DNA of 57,569 nt from NCBI GenBank assembly GCA_021798015.1, contig JAJZYP010000002.1:1-57569 (forward strand), read 5' to 3'. The notes beneath the pieces are model-generated. The model worked only from the letters and a program-made list of their open reading frames with translations. It searched no databases and had not been told where the DNA came from. This document shows positions 42,714-51,907 of this stretch, piece after piece. How positions within the stretch are numbered: position 1 is the first letter of the stretch; each line of letters begins with the position of its first letter. This DNA is from a bacterium. Lineage in GTDB: Bacteria > SZUA-79 > Acidulodesulfobacterales > Acidulodesulfobacteraceae. A program made the position numbers and the translations under genes.

Positions 42714-43640
42714 ATGAGTACAAGCAAACATCCATTTTTAAGCGGTTTATTGTTTTTAATCATATTTATCGGCATATTTGGGCTTGGTATCTACCTGATT
42801 TTATTTAAATTTCAAGTAAAGTCGAATTACAATGTGGTTCCCGGTTCTTCCCCATATGCGATTGGGATAATAAACCTCACGGGTACAATAAACAGTTCAT
42901 CAAATTTTATATCCCTTCTTCATCACTATAAATATGAAAGTTATGTTAAGGCTGTGGTAATCAGGGTTAATTCGCCCGGCGGGGAGGTTGCGCCGTCTCA
43001 AGCTATGTATGAACAATTAACTAAGTTTAAGAAATATAAAAAGGTTGTGGTTTCAATGGGTTCTGTTGCTGCATCTGGGGCTTATTATGTTTCTTCTGCG
43101 GCAAACGAAATAGTTGCGGAGCCCGGAACACTAACAGGTTCGATTGGCGTTATAATGGAAATGCCCAACGTATATAAACTAATGAAAAAGGTCGGCGTGT
43201 CTTATAATTATATCGTAAGCGGTCCATATAAAGACATCGGGACCCCGTTTAAAGAGATGACCCCAAAGCAGAGAAAGAAGCTTCAAGGTGTTGTTATGAA
43301 TGTATATGGTCAGTTTGTAAATGCCGTTGCAAAAGGAAGAAACCTTAAAGTCGGATATGTTAAAAAACTTGCAAACGGTATGGTTTATTCCGGTCAGCAG
43401 GCGCTTAAATATCATCTTGTGGATAAGCTTGGCGATTTTGAAGATGCGGTTCATTTGGCAAAAACATTAGCAGATATAAAGGGTAGGCCAACTATTATTT
43501 ATCCTGTTAGGAAACAACCTAATTTATTTCAATCCGTTATAAAAAGGGCGGTGAAGTCTTTTATTGATTATGTGGGCGGCAAAACCTTTTTAAAAGGTAC
43601 AGGACTTATAGCATATGATAATGCAAGATTAAATTTTTAA
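42714..43640 (+). CDS. sppA: Signal peptide peptidase SppA
   Basis: This 308-residue single-domain SppA has one N-terminal membrane helix (about 10-32), then the catalytic region with VVIRVNSPGGEVAPSQAMYEQL, the nucleophile in MGSVAASGAYYVSSAA (Ser about residue 124) and the general-base Lys in VSGPYKDIGTPF (about 167). It cleaves leftover signal peptides in the membrane, consistent with Ser-Lys dyad enzymes. It follows rpsA by 26 bases, as in many deltaproteobacteria. Confidence 0.94.
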   Translation: MSTSKHPFLSGLLFLIIFIGIFGLGIYLILFKFQVKSNYNVVPGSSPYAIGIINLTGTINSSSNFISLLHHYKYESYVKAVVIRVNSPGGEVAPSQAMYEQLTKFKKYKKVVVSMGSVAASGAYYVSSAANEIVAEPGTLTGSIGVIMEMPNVYKLMKKVGVSYNYIVSGPYKDIGTPFKEMTPKQRKKLQGVVMNVYGQFVNAVAKGRNLKVGYVKKLANGMVYSGQQALKYHLVDKLGDFEDAVHLAKTLADIKGRPTIIYPVRKQPNLFQSVIKRAVKSFIDYVGGKTFLKGTGLIAYDNARLNF

Positions 43641-43644
43641 ATTT

Positions 43645-44130
43645 ATGGAAATTATTTATGCCCCGTGGCGTATGGACTATTTAGTTAGAGATAAATCAAA
43701 GGATGAATGTGTTTTTTGCGAAGATAACACATGCTTTGAGGATAAGTATGTTCTCTTTAAAGGAAAATATTCATATGTCAAATTAAACACATTTCCTTAT
43801 AATTGCGGGCATATTCTTATTATTCCCGCGGTGCATGCCAAAGAGCTTAATGGACTTTCTTGGGAAGCTGGCGCCGAAATCATGAGACTTTTATCTATAA
43901 GCTGCGATATATTAAAGAAGGTTTACCATTGCGATGGTCTTAATGTGGGGCTGAACTTAGGTAAGGCTGCAGGGGCGGGTATCGAACAACATTTGCATTT
44001 TCATATAATTCCAAGGTGGGAAGGGGATGTTAGTTTTTATACCGTATGCTCGGAATTAAGAGTTATTTCCGAAATATTAGATGATACATATAATAAATTA
44101 ATAGGTGATTTCCAAAAGATTAAGCTTTAG
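43645..44130 (+). CDS. HIT-family hydrolase (Ap4A/AMP type)
   Basis: This 161-residue protein begins MEIIYAPWRMDYLV, has a Cys pair CVFCEDN (about residue 26) and the HIT motif HLHFHIIPRW (about residue 117; His-x-His-x-His), like the bacterial Ap4A phosphorylase-type HIT proteins. The likely role is hydrolysis of dinucleoside polyphosphates or nucleoside-phosphate derivatives. It starts 4 bases after the sppA stop, so translation may be coupled. Confidence 0.93.
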   Translation: MEIIYAPWRMDYLVRDKSKDECVFCEDNTCFEDKYVLFKGKYSYVKLNTFPYNCGHILIIPAVHAKELNGLSWEAGAEIMRLLSISCDILKKVYHCDGLNVGLNLGKAAGAGIEQHLHFHIIPRWEGDVSFYTVCSELRVISEILDDTYNKLIGDFQKIKL

Positions 44131-44167
44131 ATTAAAAAGATTTAAAATTATTCATATAGGTGGATAA

Positions 44168-44425
44168 ATGGTTAAGTTTATAAATCTTATACTGTTCATC
44201 ATTTTTATTGCTGCTGTATTAATCTTTACCGCAGAAAATCCGGAGCGCGTGAGCGTAAAATTTCTGGGCTTCGAATCAATAAAGCTTCCTATCTCCGTAA
44301 TAGTATTTTTCTCTGTTATAATAGGCATTTTAATTGCCCTCATATACCATTTTTATACCGTATATAAGATTAAAAAGGAGCTAAGAAGCGAAAATAGTGA
44401 AAAAAAGACAAATAGCGCCGGCTAG
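44168..44425 (+). CDS. LapA-family (DUF1049) membrane protein
   Basis: This 85-residue protein has two hydrophobic helices (about 4-20 and 39-60) with the pattern FTAENPERVSVKFLGFESIKLPISVIVFFSV typical of LapA/DUF1049, and a charged C terminus. The family is found with lipopolysaccharide assembly and HIT genes in Proteobacteria. A TAGGTGG ribosome binding site precedes the ATG. Function is unproven. Confidence 0.85.
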   Translation: MVKFINLILFIIFIAAVLIFTAENPERVSVKFLGFESIKLPISVIVFFSVIIGILIALIYHFYTVYKIKKELRSENSEKKTNSAG

Positions 44426-44432
44426 TTTGTAG

Positions 44433-45386
44433 ATGTTAAATCTTCAAAAAATAGTTGTCATCGGAGGAATAACCTGTGCAGGGAAAACTGAGGTATCCCT
44501 TAAGCTGTCAAAACTATTTCCATTTAAATTCGAAATAGTTAATTTTGATTCCTTATGTTTTTATAAGTATTTTGATATAGGGACGGCAAAACCTAATGAA
44601 AGCGCCAAAAAAAGTGTCAAACACCACCTTTTTGATATAAAATACCCTAACGAAGAGTATAATGCTCACAGTTTTGCAGAAGATGCAAGGCATACAATTA
44701 ATGATATAATAAAAAAAGGTAAAATACCGCTTTTTGTGGGTGGTACAGCCCTTTATATGAAGTCGCTAATTTATGGTTTTGCTCCTATTCCTGAATTAGA
44801 TAAAACTAAATATAGACAGAAAACGGTTGAATTAATTAAGAAATTGGGAGCGCCCGCGGTTTACGAAAAACTTAAAGAAATTGATCCGTTATACGCCAAA
44901 AAAATATCGCCGAATGATAAACAAAGAATTGCAAGGGCTTACGAGGTTTACGAAGCTACCGGCAGACCTTTTTCGTCATATCTGTCCGAAAATCCGTTTG
45001 AAAAACCTGTTTATGATTACCTGTATTTTGTTTTAATTCCTTCCAAAGATTATCTGGAATCATGTATAATAAAAAGAACGAAAGCTATTTTAAAAGCGGG
45101 CTTAATAGACGAAATTAAGGGTATAATTAATAAAGGTTGCTCTAAGAATTTGAAGCCGTTTAAAAGCATTGGCTATAAAGAGGGGCTTATGTATTTGAAC
45201 AAAGAGATTAAGACAGATGAAGAATTGTTTCAAAGGATTGCGGCTGCGACAAGACAATATGCAAAAAGGCAGGCTACCTATTTTAAGAAGGTGGAAAACG
45301 GGATAATAATAACGCAGACTAATTTGAAAGAAAGGATAGAAATTATAGAAAGACGGTTAAAAATTTTTTTTGACCAAAGAGGTTAA
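44433..45386 (+). CDS. miaA: tRNA dimethylallyltransferase
   Basis: This 317-residue enzyme adds a dimethylallyl group to A37 of tRNAs reading codons beginning with U. The P-loop is GITCAGKT (about residues 11-18), followed by the DIGTAKP segment and HHLFDI, LFVGGTALYMKSLIYG, and the C-terminal TRQYAKRQATYFKK. The P-loop varies from the usual GPTASGKT, keeping the GKT. Its substrate DMAPP comes from the IspH step encoded upstream. It precedes the CCA-adding enzyme gene. Confidence 0.95.
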   Translation: MLNLQKIVVIGGITCAGKTEVSLKLSKLFPFKFEIVNFDSLCFYKYFDIGTAKPNESAKKSVKHHLFDIKYPNEEYNAHSFAEDARHTINDIIKKGKIPLFVGGTALYMKSLIYGFAPIPELDKTKYRQKTVELIKKLGAPAVYEKLKEIDPLYAKKISPNDKQRIARAYEVYEATGRPFSSYLSENPFEKPVYDYLYFVLIPSKDYLESCIIKRTKAILKAGLIDEIKGIINKGCSKNLKPFKSIGYKEGLMYLNKEIKTDEELFQRIAAATRQYAKRQATYFKKVENGIIITQTNLKERIEIIERRLKIFFDQRG

Positions 45387-45418
45387 TCGTATATAATAAG
45401 TGATAAATTAATCAATTT

Positions 45419-46981
45419 ATGATATATGATAGTGTAAATATTGACAAAAGTTTAATTAAACGTTCTTTGCTTGAAATTTTTGATAAATATGGCTACGGCG
45501 AAGAGGGAATGGATTTAATTAAAAAAATAGGAATGTTTGCCGGCAGCATCAGATATAACTCATTTTTAATAGGAGGATTTGTCAGAGATATCATAATATA
45601 CAGTATGAAAATAGACCCTGAAACATCTTCCCGTTTTAATTCTGCAAATGTCTTTAATATTGTTCAAGGCGACAAAATTTATTCCAAAAACAGGCAATAT
45701 TCAGGTATTTGTCTCGATATAGATATTACATTAGAGGGAAGCGCCGAACGATTTGCCGAATTATTAAAGGAAAGAAAGGATATAGATCTTGCAATAAATT
45801 CCATAAAAATTCATAAAAGATTCGGAACGGCATCTATTGAATTTTTAGTTAACGGAAAGCCTCTAAAAGTTGATTTAGCTTCGGCAAGAACCGAGATATA
45901 CCGAAATCACGGCGCGCTGCCTGCCGTTAACATAGGCGGGGCAAGCCTGAGGGATGATGTTTTTAGGAGGGATTTTACAATAAATACATTATCTTTTAGC
46001 CTTAATACGCTTAATGCTAATGATTCGAAGAATGGTGAAAACTCATTGGGCGGAACGCGAACGGCGTTTCTTGCAATAAAAGATTATGCGAGAGGGCTGC
46101 CTGATATATTAAACAAAAAAATCAGAGTATTGCATGATTTAAGTTTTAAAGAAGACCCCACCAGAATGCTGAGGGCTGTCAGATTTGAGAAAAGGCTTGG
46201 GTTTAATATCGAAAAACATACCAAAATCCTTATCAAAAAGGCTCTGGAGGCTAAGGTATTGGATAATATTTCAGGAAAAAGAATAATGGCCGAATTAAAC
46301 CTTTTGCTAAAGGAAAAAAAACCTGAGATATACTTTGCCCGACTGGAGACTTTAGGTATTCTTAAAGGTATTTATTCTAAATTGAGATTTAACAATGACA
46401 ACAAAAAGGTTTTTAGAAAAATTGCAAAAAACTACAAAACCTGTAAAAATGTCCATATATTTTATATTGCCGAGCTTTTGTGTCATTTAAGCCCTGTTGA
46501 TTTTAATATGATAACAGAAAGATTAGCCCTTGGCGAAAAGATTAAAAAAATAACCTTGTCAATGTATCTAGAAGTAAAAGACCTAAAAAAACTTAAGGAA
46601 AAATACTTAAATAAATTATGTAAAAATAAGCCGTTAAAATTAAAAAATAGCGAAATATATCTTATGTTTAAAGGTTTTAGCGAAAGCGGGATATTGTTTT
46701 ATCTATTTAAAAATGATAATAAAGACGATGCAGATTTTAATTTCAAAAAATGGGCTGTAAGATATATAAATAGAATAAGATTTATAAAACCCGCGACTAA
46801 TGGAAACGATATTAAATCTTTAGGTATTTGCGAAGGTCCCGTATGCGGATCTATAATAGAAGAGATTAAACTTTTAAAAATGGACGGTAAACTTAAATCA
46901 AAAGCCGCCGAGTTCCTTTATGTTAAAAATAAATACATCGTTAACAAAAAAATGGAGGGAGTTGAAAATGATAGAATTTAG
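45419..46981 (+). CDS. CCA tRNA nucleotidyltransferase / poly(A) polymerase family
   Basis: This 520-residue class-II nucleotidyltransferase has the GGFVRDIII start of the head domain (about residue 52), metal-binding LDIDITLEG (about 100), RRDFTINTLSFS, and the neck DPTRMLRAVRFEKRLGF. It adds CCA or poly(A) to RNA 3' ends. The exact specificity cannot be set from sequence. The C-terminal part (about 300-520) is long, Lys-rich and poorly conserved. It overlaps the start of pgi by 14 bases. Confidence 0.88.
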   Translation: MIYDSVNIDKSLIKRSLLEIFDKYGYGEEGMDLIKKIGMFAGSIRYNSFLIGGFVRDIIIYSMKIDPETSSRFNSANVFNIVQGDKIYSKNRQYSGICLDIDITLEGSAERFAELLKERKDIDLAINSIKIHKRFGTASIEFLVNGKPLKVDLASARTEIYRNHGALPAVNIGGASLRDDVFRRDFTINTLSFSLNTLNANDSKNGENSLGGTRTAFLAIKDYARGLPDILNKKIRVLHDLSFKEDPTRMLRAVRFEKRLGFNIEKHTKILIKKALEAKVLDNISGKRIMAELNLLLKEKKPEIYFARLETLGILKGIYSKLRFNNDNKKVFRKIAKNYKTCKNVHIFYIAELLCHLSPVDFNMITERLALGEKIKKITLSMYLEVKDLKKLKEKYLNKLCKNKPLKLKNSEIYLMFKGFSESGILFYLFKNDNKDDADFNFKKWAVRYINRIRFIKPATNGNDIKSLGICEGPVCGSIIEEIKLLKMDGKLKSKAAEFLYVKNKYIVNKKMEGVENDRI

Positions 46982-48377
46982 TTTTAAGTATGCCTTAGAG
47001 TCGGCAATCGGAGAAAACGGTATTTCGATAGCGGAAATTCATTCTTTAGAAAACGATCTAGTTCAAGCAAGGAGAAATCTTAATGAATTAAGACGAAATA
47101 AGGATATCGGTTTTTATGATGAAATAAGCGATATAGAGATAGTTAAGACTGTGAAGGAAACCGCCGATAGGCTGTTTTCAAAAGATTTTAATACGTTGTA
47201 TATTTTTGGAATGGGGGGGTCATCGCTTGGCGCAATATTTTTAAAAGAGGCATTAGACGGGATATTTTGCGATAATTATAGCAATGGAAATATAAACGAA
47301 AATGTAAAGAAAAACGGCGGGGTTTTTCATAAAAAGGTAAATGTTATTTTTTCCGAAAATATCGACCCCGGGTATATTTATAAGAATATGGAAAACGTTG
47401 ATATAAAGAAAACTTTATTTTGTTTTGTATCAAAATCTGCCGATACCATTGAAGTTGTGTCCCAGTTTTTTATCGTTAAAGAGATGCTTGAAAACACGGT
47501 GAAAAATTATAAGGATAATTTTTTGTTTATAACCGATAAAAAAAGTGGATTTTTAAGGCGTTACGCCGATGAAAACAATATATCCGCTTTAGATATCGCA
47601 AAAAACGTCGGCGGAAGATACTCGATTGTGACGGCAGGCACCCTTTTCCCTGCTTATGTGATGGGGTTTGATATAGACAAGTTTTTACATGGAGCAATCT
47701 CTTACAGGGATAATATATTAAATAAAGGGGTTTTTGAAAATAACCCTGTTTATTCTTTAGCCGCTATAATTTACCTTTATTACAAACGGAAAAAGAGAAA
47801 TATATTTGTAATTAATGCTTACAGCGATTACTTAAGAGAATTTTCGAGGTGGTTCAGGCAGCTTTTTGCCGAAAGCCTTGGAAAGAATTTGACATCGCCA
47901 ACCCCTGTTCCGGCAATAGGTGCAACCGACCAGCATTCACAACTTCAGCTTTATATGCAGGGACCGCAGGATAAACTGATAGGCTTTTTTTGTTTAAAGA
48001 ATTTTCGTAAAGATTATACAATTAATTCATCGGGGTTTAAAGAATATGATTATTTAAACGGCAAAAAGCTATCCGAACTTCTTCTTAATGAATTAAAAGG
48101 CGTGGAACTTGCGCTTGCCATTGAGGGAAGACCGTCATTTAAGGTTACGATAGATAAAATGGATGAGTTTACGCTTGGAGAGCTGTCCTTTATGTGTATG
48201 GAAATGGTTCCTGTTTTAGGAATGCTTCTTAAAATTAATCCCTTTGATCAGCCTGGTGTTGAAAAGGGAAAGAAATTTGCTTACCTCTTAATGGGCAGAA
48301 AGGAGGAATCCTCATCTTTGTCAAAGGAATTAGAAGAGTTGAACAGATTAAATAATATGCCGGATTTAACATATTAA
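46968..48377 (+). CDS. pgi: Glucose-6-phosphate isomerase
   Basis: This 469-residue sugar isomerase links glucose 6-phosphate and fructose 6-phosphate. The GMGGSSLGAIFLKEAL segment near residue 82, VSKSADTIEVVSQF, GRYSIVTAGTLFPAYVMG and the VPAIGATDQHSQLQLYMQGP signature near 320 are clear. An Asn-rich insert lies at about 103-118. I chose ATG 46968, with TGGAGGGA upstream, over an in-frame upstream start at 46920 inside the preceding gene; the overlap is then 14 bases. Confidence 0.93.
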   Translation: MIEFSFKYALESAIGENGISIAEIHSLENDLVQARRNLNELRRNKDIGFYDEISDIEIVKTVKETADRLFSKDFNTLYIFGMGGSSLGAIFLKEALDGIFCDNYSNGNINENVKKNGGVFHKKVNVIFSENIDPGYIYKNMENVDIKKTLFCFVSKSADTIEVVSQFFIVKEMLENTVKNYKDNFLFITDKKSGFLRRYADENNISALDIAKNVGGRYSIVTAGTLFPAYVMGFDIDKFLHGAISYRDNILNKGVFENNPVYSLAAIIYLYYKRKKRNIFVINAYSDYLREFSRWFRQLFAESLGKNLTSPTPVPAIGATDQHSQLQLYMQGPQDKLIGFFCLKNFRKDYTINSSGFKEYDYLNGKKLSELLLNELKGVELALAIEGRPSFKVTIDKMDEFTLGELSFMCMEMVPVLGMLLKINPFDQPGVEKGKKFAYLLMGRKEESSSLSKELEELNRLNNMPDLTY

Positions 48378-48401
48378 TGATTAATGCTAAAAAATAAATA
48401 A

Positions 48402-49490
48402 ATGGTTCAAAGGGCAATACTAATCGGAATTAATAAAGTTAATGAGGATAAAAAGAAAAGTGAGGATTCGCTTGAAGAACTTGCTTTACTTTCGAAAACC
48501 GCCGGCGCAGCGAATGTAAACATGGTTTTAAAAACGGTAAAAAAAATTGACCCTGCTTATTACTTGTCTAAGGGAATGCTTGAAGATATTAAAGAGTTAA
48601 TACTTCAAAACGGAGCGGACCTGGTGATAATAGACATTAATTTAAGCCCCGCCCAAGAAAGAAATATGTCGGAATATGTGGGTGTAAATGTTATAGACAG
48701 AACAAGACTTATTTTAGATATATTCGCAACGCACGCAAGAACCGCGGAGAGCAAACATCAAGTTGAGCTTGCAATGTTAAATTATATTTTGCCAAGGCTT
48801 AAGGGAAGTGGTATAATGCTTTCAAGGACAGGCGCAGGTATAGGCACGAGGGGTCCGGGAGAAACAAAACTAGAAACCGACAGGAGAAAAGTTAGGCAGA
48901 GGATTGCATACATAAAAGATAAACTTAAATTAGCCGAAAAAACAAGGGGTTTACACAGATTCACAAGAAAGAAGCAGGGTTTACCCACGGCAACCCTGGT
49001 GGGTTATACAAATTCAGGGAAAACGACAATGTTTTCCGCTTTAACAAGAAAGGGCGAAAATGGAGAAAATAAGCTTTTTGCTACTTTAGGAACAAAGATG
49101 GCGGGAGTTTATGACAAAGATAGCAAAAGGAAAGTTATAATATCCGATACGGTTGGATTTATCCAAAACTTACCGCTGTTTTTAGTAGAATCGTTTAAGG
49201 CAACCCTTGAAGAAGTGGTGCATTCCGATGTTTTAATACATGTCATAGATCCCTTTCAAAACGATGCTTTGAGCAAATCCGAGGAGGTTATAAAGATACT
49301 TGATTCAATCGGCGCGGGTGAAAAAAAGACAATAGTGGTTTTAAATAAGATTGATCTTTTAACGAATGAGCGGGTTAGATTTTTACAAACAAAATTAGAA
49401 CAATTAACAGGGAACGATGTAATACCGGTTTCTGCAAAAACAGGGGATAACATTAATATGTTAAAAGAAAAAATATTTAATAATGTATAA
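48402..49490 (+). CDS. hflX: GTPase HflX
   Basis: This 362-residue GTPase has the HflX N-terminal domain with LILDIFATHARTAESKHQVELAMLNYILPRL and RTGAGIGTRGPGETKLETDRR, and a G domain (about 200-362) with P-loop VGYTNSGKTT, DTVGFI and VLNKIDLL. HflX splits stalled ribosomes after stress such as heat shock. The C-terminal extension of some HflX proteins is absent. It is 24 bases after pgi. Confidence 0.95.
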   Translation: MVQRAILIGINKVNEDKKKSEDSLEELALLSKTAGAANVNMVLKTVKKIDPAYYLSKGMLEDIKELILQNGADLVIIDINLSPAQERNMSEYVGVNVIDRTRLILDIFATHARTAESKHQVELAMLNYILPRLKGSGIMLSRTGAGIGTRGPGETKLETDRRKVRQRIAYIKDKLKLAEKTRGLHRFTRKKQGLPTATLVGYTNSGKTTMFSALTRKGENGENKLFATLGTKMAGVYDKDSKRKVIISDTVGFIQNLPLFLVESFKATLEEVVHSDVLIHVIDPFQNDALSKSEEVIKILDSIGAGEKKTIVVLNKIDLLTNERVRFLQTKLEQLTGNDVIPVSAKTGDNINMLKEKIFNNV

Positions 49491-49498
49491 TAGTTATC

Positions 49499-50110
49499 AT
49501 GATTAGGGTTAAATGGAAAAGAGATAAGATTTATAATGTTCATATATTTATATTAATGTTTTTACTTTTAGTTTTGCCTGTTTTTGTTGAGGGATGCGCC
49601 TATAACTCCGCAAAAAATAGTGTGGTCATTAAAGAACCGCTTACAAGTTTTAAATATAAAATGGTTGGAATAGATAAACTCATAAAAGATAATAATCTTG
49701 ATATTGCCAGGGTTTATCTTAAGGAAATGATTAATGGCGGTGTCCACCCCTTTTTCGCTGATTTACATCTGGCGATAATTTATGCAATGTTAAGCAAAAA
49801 AGAAAAATGCGCTAAATATTTAGCAAACGCTAAAAGTCTTATTAATTCAAAACAGGATAAAGTAGAATATCTTTTTTATAAAATAAAAGTCAATTTAATA
49901 AATAGACAAAGGGGGTATTTTGATTCATCGATGAAAATTATTTCAAAATTAAAAAGAAACGGCGCAAATATAGAGAGGCTTTATTACTACAAGGGTTTGT
50001 TGTTTTTTTATCATGGGGACTCGTTAAATGCGTTACGATGCTTTAAAATGGTGATAAAACTAAATTCTAGTTATAAGAGGCGCGCTAAAGATGCGATTAA
50101 TAAGATTTAA
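49499..50110 (+). CDS. TPR-like lipoprotein
   Basis: This 203-residue protein has a hydrophobic N-terminal segment ending in VEGCAYN (a possible weak lipobox, Cys about 33) and helical repeats with TPR-type spacing (YYYKGLLFFYHGDSLNALRCFKMVIKLNSSYKRRAKDAI, about 160-200). It is probably an outer-membrane or periplasmic adapter. It starts 8 bases after hflX and overlaps the next gene by 20 bases. No defined function is recognised. Confidence 0.65.
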   Translation: MIRVKWKRDKIYNVHIFILMFLLLVLPVFVEGCAYNSAKNSVVIKEPLTSFKYKMVGIDKLIKDNNLDIARVYLKEMINGGVHPFFADLHLAIIYAMLSKKEKCAKYLANAKSLINSKQDKVEYLFYKIKVNLINRQRGYFDSSMKIISKLKRNGANIERLYYYKGLLFFYHGDSLNALRCFKMVIKLNSSYKRRAKDAINKI

Positions 50111-50810
50111 CGGATTTAATGAATTTTTGCCTTTTTTATTTTTATTTATTTTTTTATATGGAATTCTGAGTGTTTTTTTAAAGAGCGCTTACGGTCTAAA
50201 TACAACAATAGAAACTTATGTTGTCGTTTCAAAAAATAATAGCGCCGCTTTGCAGTCTCTGGCTATAAAAAAAGCGCTTAGATTATCGTTAAGAAAGGCT
50301 GTAAAAAAATTAGTGAGGAAAAAACTTAGTTTAAAGAAAAATAGCAAAAATTATAAAATATTAAATAAAAACATTTATTCAAATGGAATGAAATATATAT
50401 ATTCATTTAAAGTTATAAAGGCAAAAAGCTATCTTAATCTTTATTATATTAAAATGAATGTTTTAATTAGAGAAAAAGAGTTAAGGAACAAGCTTAAAAG
50501 TTTAGGATTTAAAGTTGTTAAAAATGTTTTGATTTCCAAAAGGGTTAAATACCATGTTTATTATATAAAGTTTATCGGCAGGTATCAATATGCCGACCCG
50601 AATAAATTACAAAAGTTGATGATAAAATATTCGAAACATTTAAACAATCTGTATGTTTCATCTTTTTCAAATAATTTTGTGGAAATTAAGGTTTTATATT
50701 ATGGAAGCATAATAAGGCTTTTTAAAAAGGTGAAAGATATAGTAAAAACATACTTGAACGCCAAAGTGTCCCCCATAAAAGGGAATATAATCATAGTTAA
50801 TGTTAAATAG
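50091..50810 (+). CDS. Exported protein of unknown function
   Basis: This 239-residue protein has a signal-like hydrophobic segment (about 10-33), then a Lys-rich body. SKNNSAALQSLAIKKALRLSLRKAVKKLV recalls the AxxxAxxxAL start of FlgT-like or LPP20-like proteins but is not enough to assign it. It overlaps the TPR lipoprotein gene by 20 bases, so the pair is probably translationally coupled and acts together in the envelope. Confidence 0.5.
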   Translation: MRLIRFNGFNEFLPFLFLFIFLYGILSVFLKSAYGLNTTIETYVVVSKNNSAALQSLAIKKALRLSLRKAVKKLVRKKLSLKKNSKNYKILNKNIYSNGMKYIYSFKVIKAKSYLNLYYIKMNVLIREKELRNKLKSLGFKVVKNVLISKRVKYHVYYIKFIGRYQYADPNKLQKLMIKYSKHLNNLYVSSFSNNFVEIKVLYYGSIIRLFKKVKDIVKTYLNAKVSPIKGNIIIVNVK

Positions 50811-50832
50811 GCTTGGCAGTTTTTAGCTAAAA

Positions 50833-51327
50833 TTAAAAAATATGGAATATGTTTTCTAAAGAAGTAATTGTCATAGTATTTAAATAAAAATTAAAAATGG
50901 CATAAAGGAATATACTAATAAAAAGCGGCATAAAGAAAAATAACAACATATTTTTACCCCTTAAGCCTCCACTGTTTTTCGTATCGTATATTAGACCCAA
51001 CGCAAGCGATATCGGCGGAGCCCCGATAAACATCTGTCCCACAAAAAGACCGATAATAGGACCATATTTCATAACATAATTATGGGCATTTTTAGTCCTT
51101 TTAGCATTAAATAATTTGTTCAAGGGTTTTAATGATCTCAGTTTTATTCCAATAAAAAATAAGACGGAACATAACAGTGTTTCGGATATGGTTATAAGTA
51201 TAATGCTTATGTAAGGATTTAATTTATTGTAAACGGCATATGCCGTTGAGAAATATTTCCCGCCGATTAAAGGGGTTACATTTATTGCAACCATTATAAG
51301 ATACTTGTAGAAAATTGGTTTTAACAT
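50833..51327 (-). CDS. Integral membrane protein, DedA- or small multidrug-export-like
   Basis: This 164-residue protein has about four hydrophobic segments. A central block KYGPIIGLFVGQMFIGAPPISLALGLIY resembles the GxxxxxFxPxxPxxxxxG re-entrant region of DedA/VTT or Sm_multidrug_ex proteins. It is convergent with the preceding gene, 22 bases apart. The resemblance is short, so the family is not certain. Confidence 0.5.
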   Translation of the reverse strand: MLKPIFYKYLIMVAINVTPLIGGKYFSTAYAVYNKLNPYISIILITISETLLCSVLFFIGIKLRSLKPLNKLFNAKRTKNAHNYVMKYGPIIGLFVGQMFIGAPPISLALGLIYDTKNSGGLRGKNMLLFFFMPLFISIFLYAIFNFYLNTMTITSLENIFHIF

Positions 51328-51380
51328 TGGTTTCTACCTGCAATTTTGGGATTACTTTAATCCTTGCGCAATATAATATT

Positions 51381-51408
51381 TTGTTTTTAGAATTTATTTT
51401 GATATAAT
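51381..51408 (+). promoter_or_regulatory. Possible promoter of hsp20
   Basis: TTGTTT (51381-51386) and a perfect TATAAT (51403-51408) are 16 bases apart, about 64 bases before the hsp20 ATG. No CIRCE inverted repeat or clear sigma-32 sequence lies nearby. Confidence 0.4.
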
Positions 51409-51471
51409 TATAAATGTAAATCATATATTTATTAAAGTATAAAATAAACTAAAATTTTGGTGTTGTTAAAA

Positions 51472-51810
51472 ATGTATTGTTTTACTCCAATTTCCGATAT
51501 GTTTGAAACAACTGAATCAATTATTATACAAGTAGAGCTCGCAGGGGTCAAGAAGGAAGATATAAATATAGAACTTACAAATAACTATTTGGAGGTCAGC
51601 GGCATAAAAAGGCATGAAGGGCTTACGGGCGAGGAAATTTTTCAAAGAATGGAAAGGCCGTTTGGCGTTTTTAAAAAAGTTTTTAATTTGCCGAAAGCCG
51701 TAAATAGGGATTCCACCTTTGCTTCGTTTAACGAGGGGCTGCTTGAGATAGTTATCCTTAAAAAGGATAAGGATGACAGTTTTACATTGACAAGTATCGA
51801 CATTAAATAA
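51472..51810 (+). CDS. Small heat shock protein (Hsp20/alpha-crystallin)
   Basis: This 112-residue protein consists mainly of an alpha-crystallin domain: IIIQVELAGVKKEDINIELTNNYLEVSGIK, ERPFGVFKKVFNLPKAVN and the closing GLLEIVILKK. It binds unfolding proteins without ATP. The N-terminal arm is short. I place the start at ATG 51472 rather than the in-frame TTG 51457 or GTG 51460. It opens the hsp20-clpA-DUF1844-clpB block, where the substrates it holds could be passed to the Clp machines. Confidence 0.92.
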   Translation: MYCFTPISDMFETTESIIIQVELAGVKKEDINIELTNNYLEVSGIKRHEGLTGEEIFQRMERPFGVFKKVFNLPKAVNRDSTFASFNEGLLEIVILKKDKDDSFTLTSIDIK

Positions 51811-51907
51811 TTAATTAAACAACCCTTGTGAACGGCAAATATATTAAATATATAATATATGATTAAAAAGAAGAATAAAATAATTTCATGGAAGGTAAAA
51901 ACTTATT

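Noticed and set aside
44433-44600. MiaA motif changes (GITCAGKT; DSLCFY in place of DSRQVY)
   Set aside because: The P-loop Gly and Lys are kept, and E. coli itself has DSALIY at the second site, so these are normal family variation.
51328-51471. CIRCE element or sigma-32 promoter ahead of hsp20
   Set aside because: I found no TTAGCACTC-N9-GAGTGCTAA repeat and no CTTGAA plus CCCCAT pair; only a generic promoter candidate is present.
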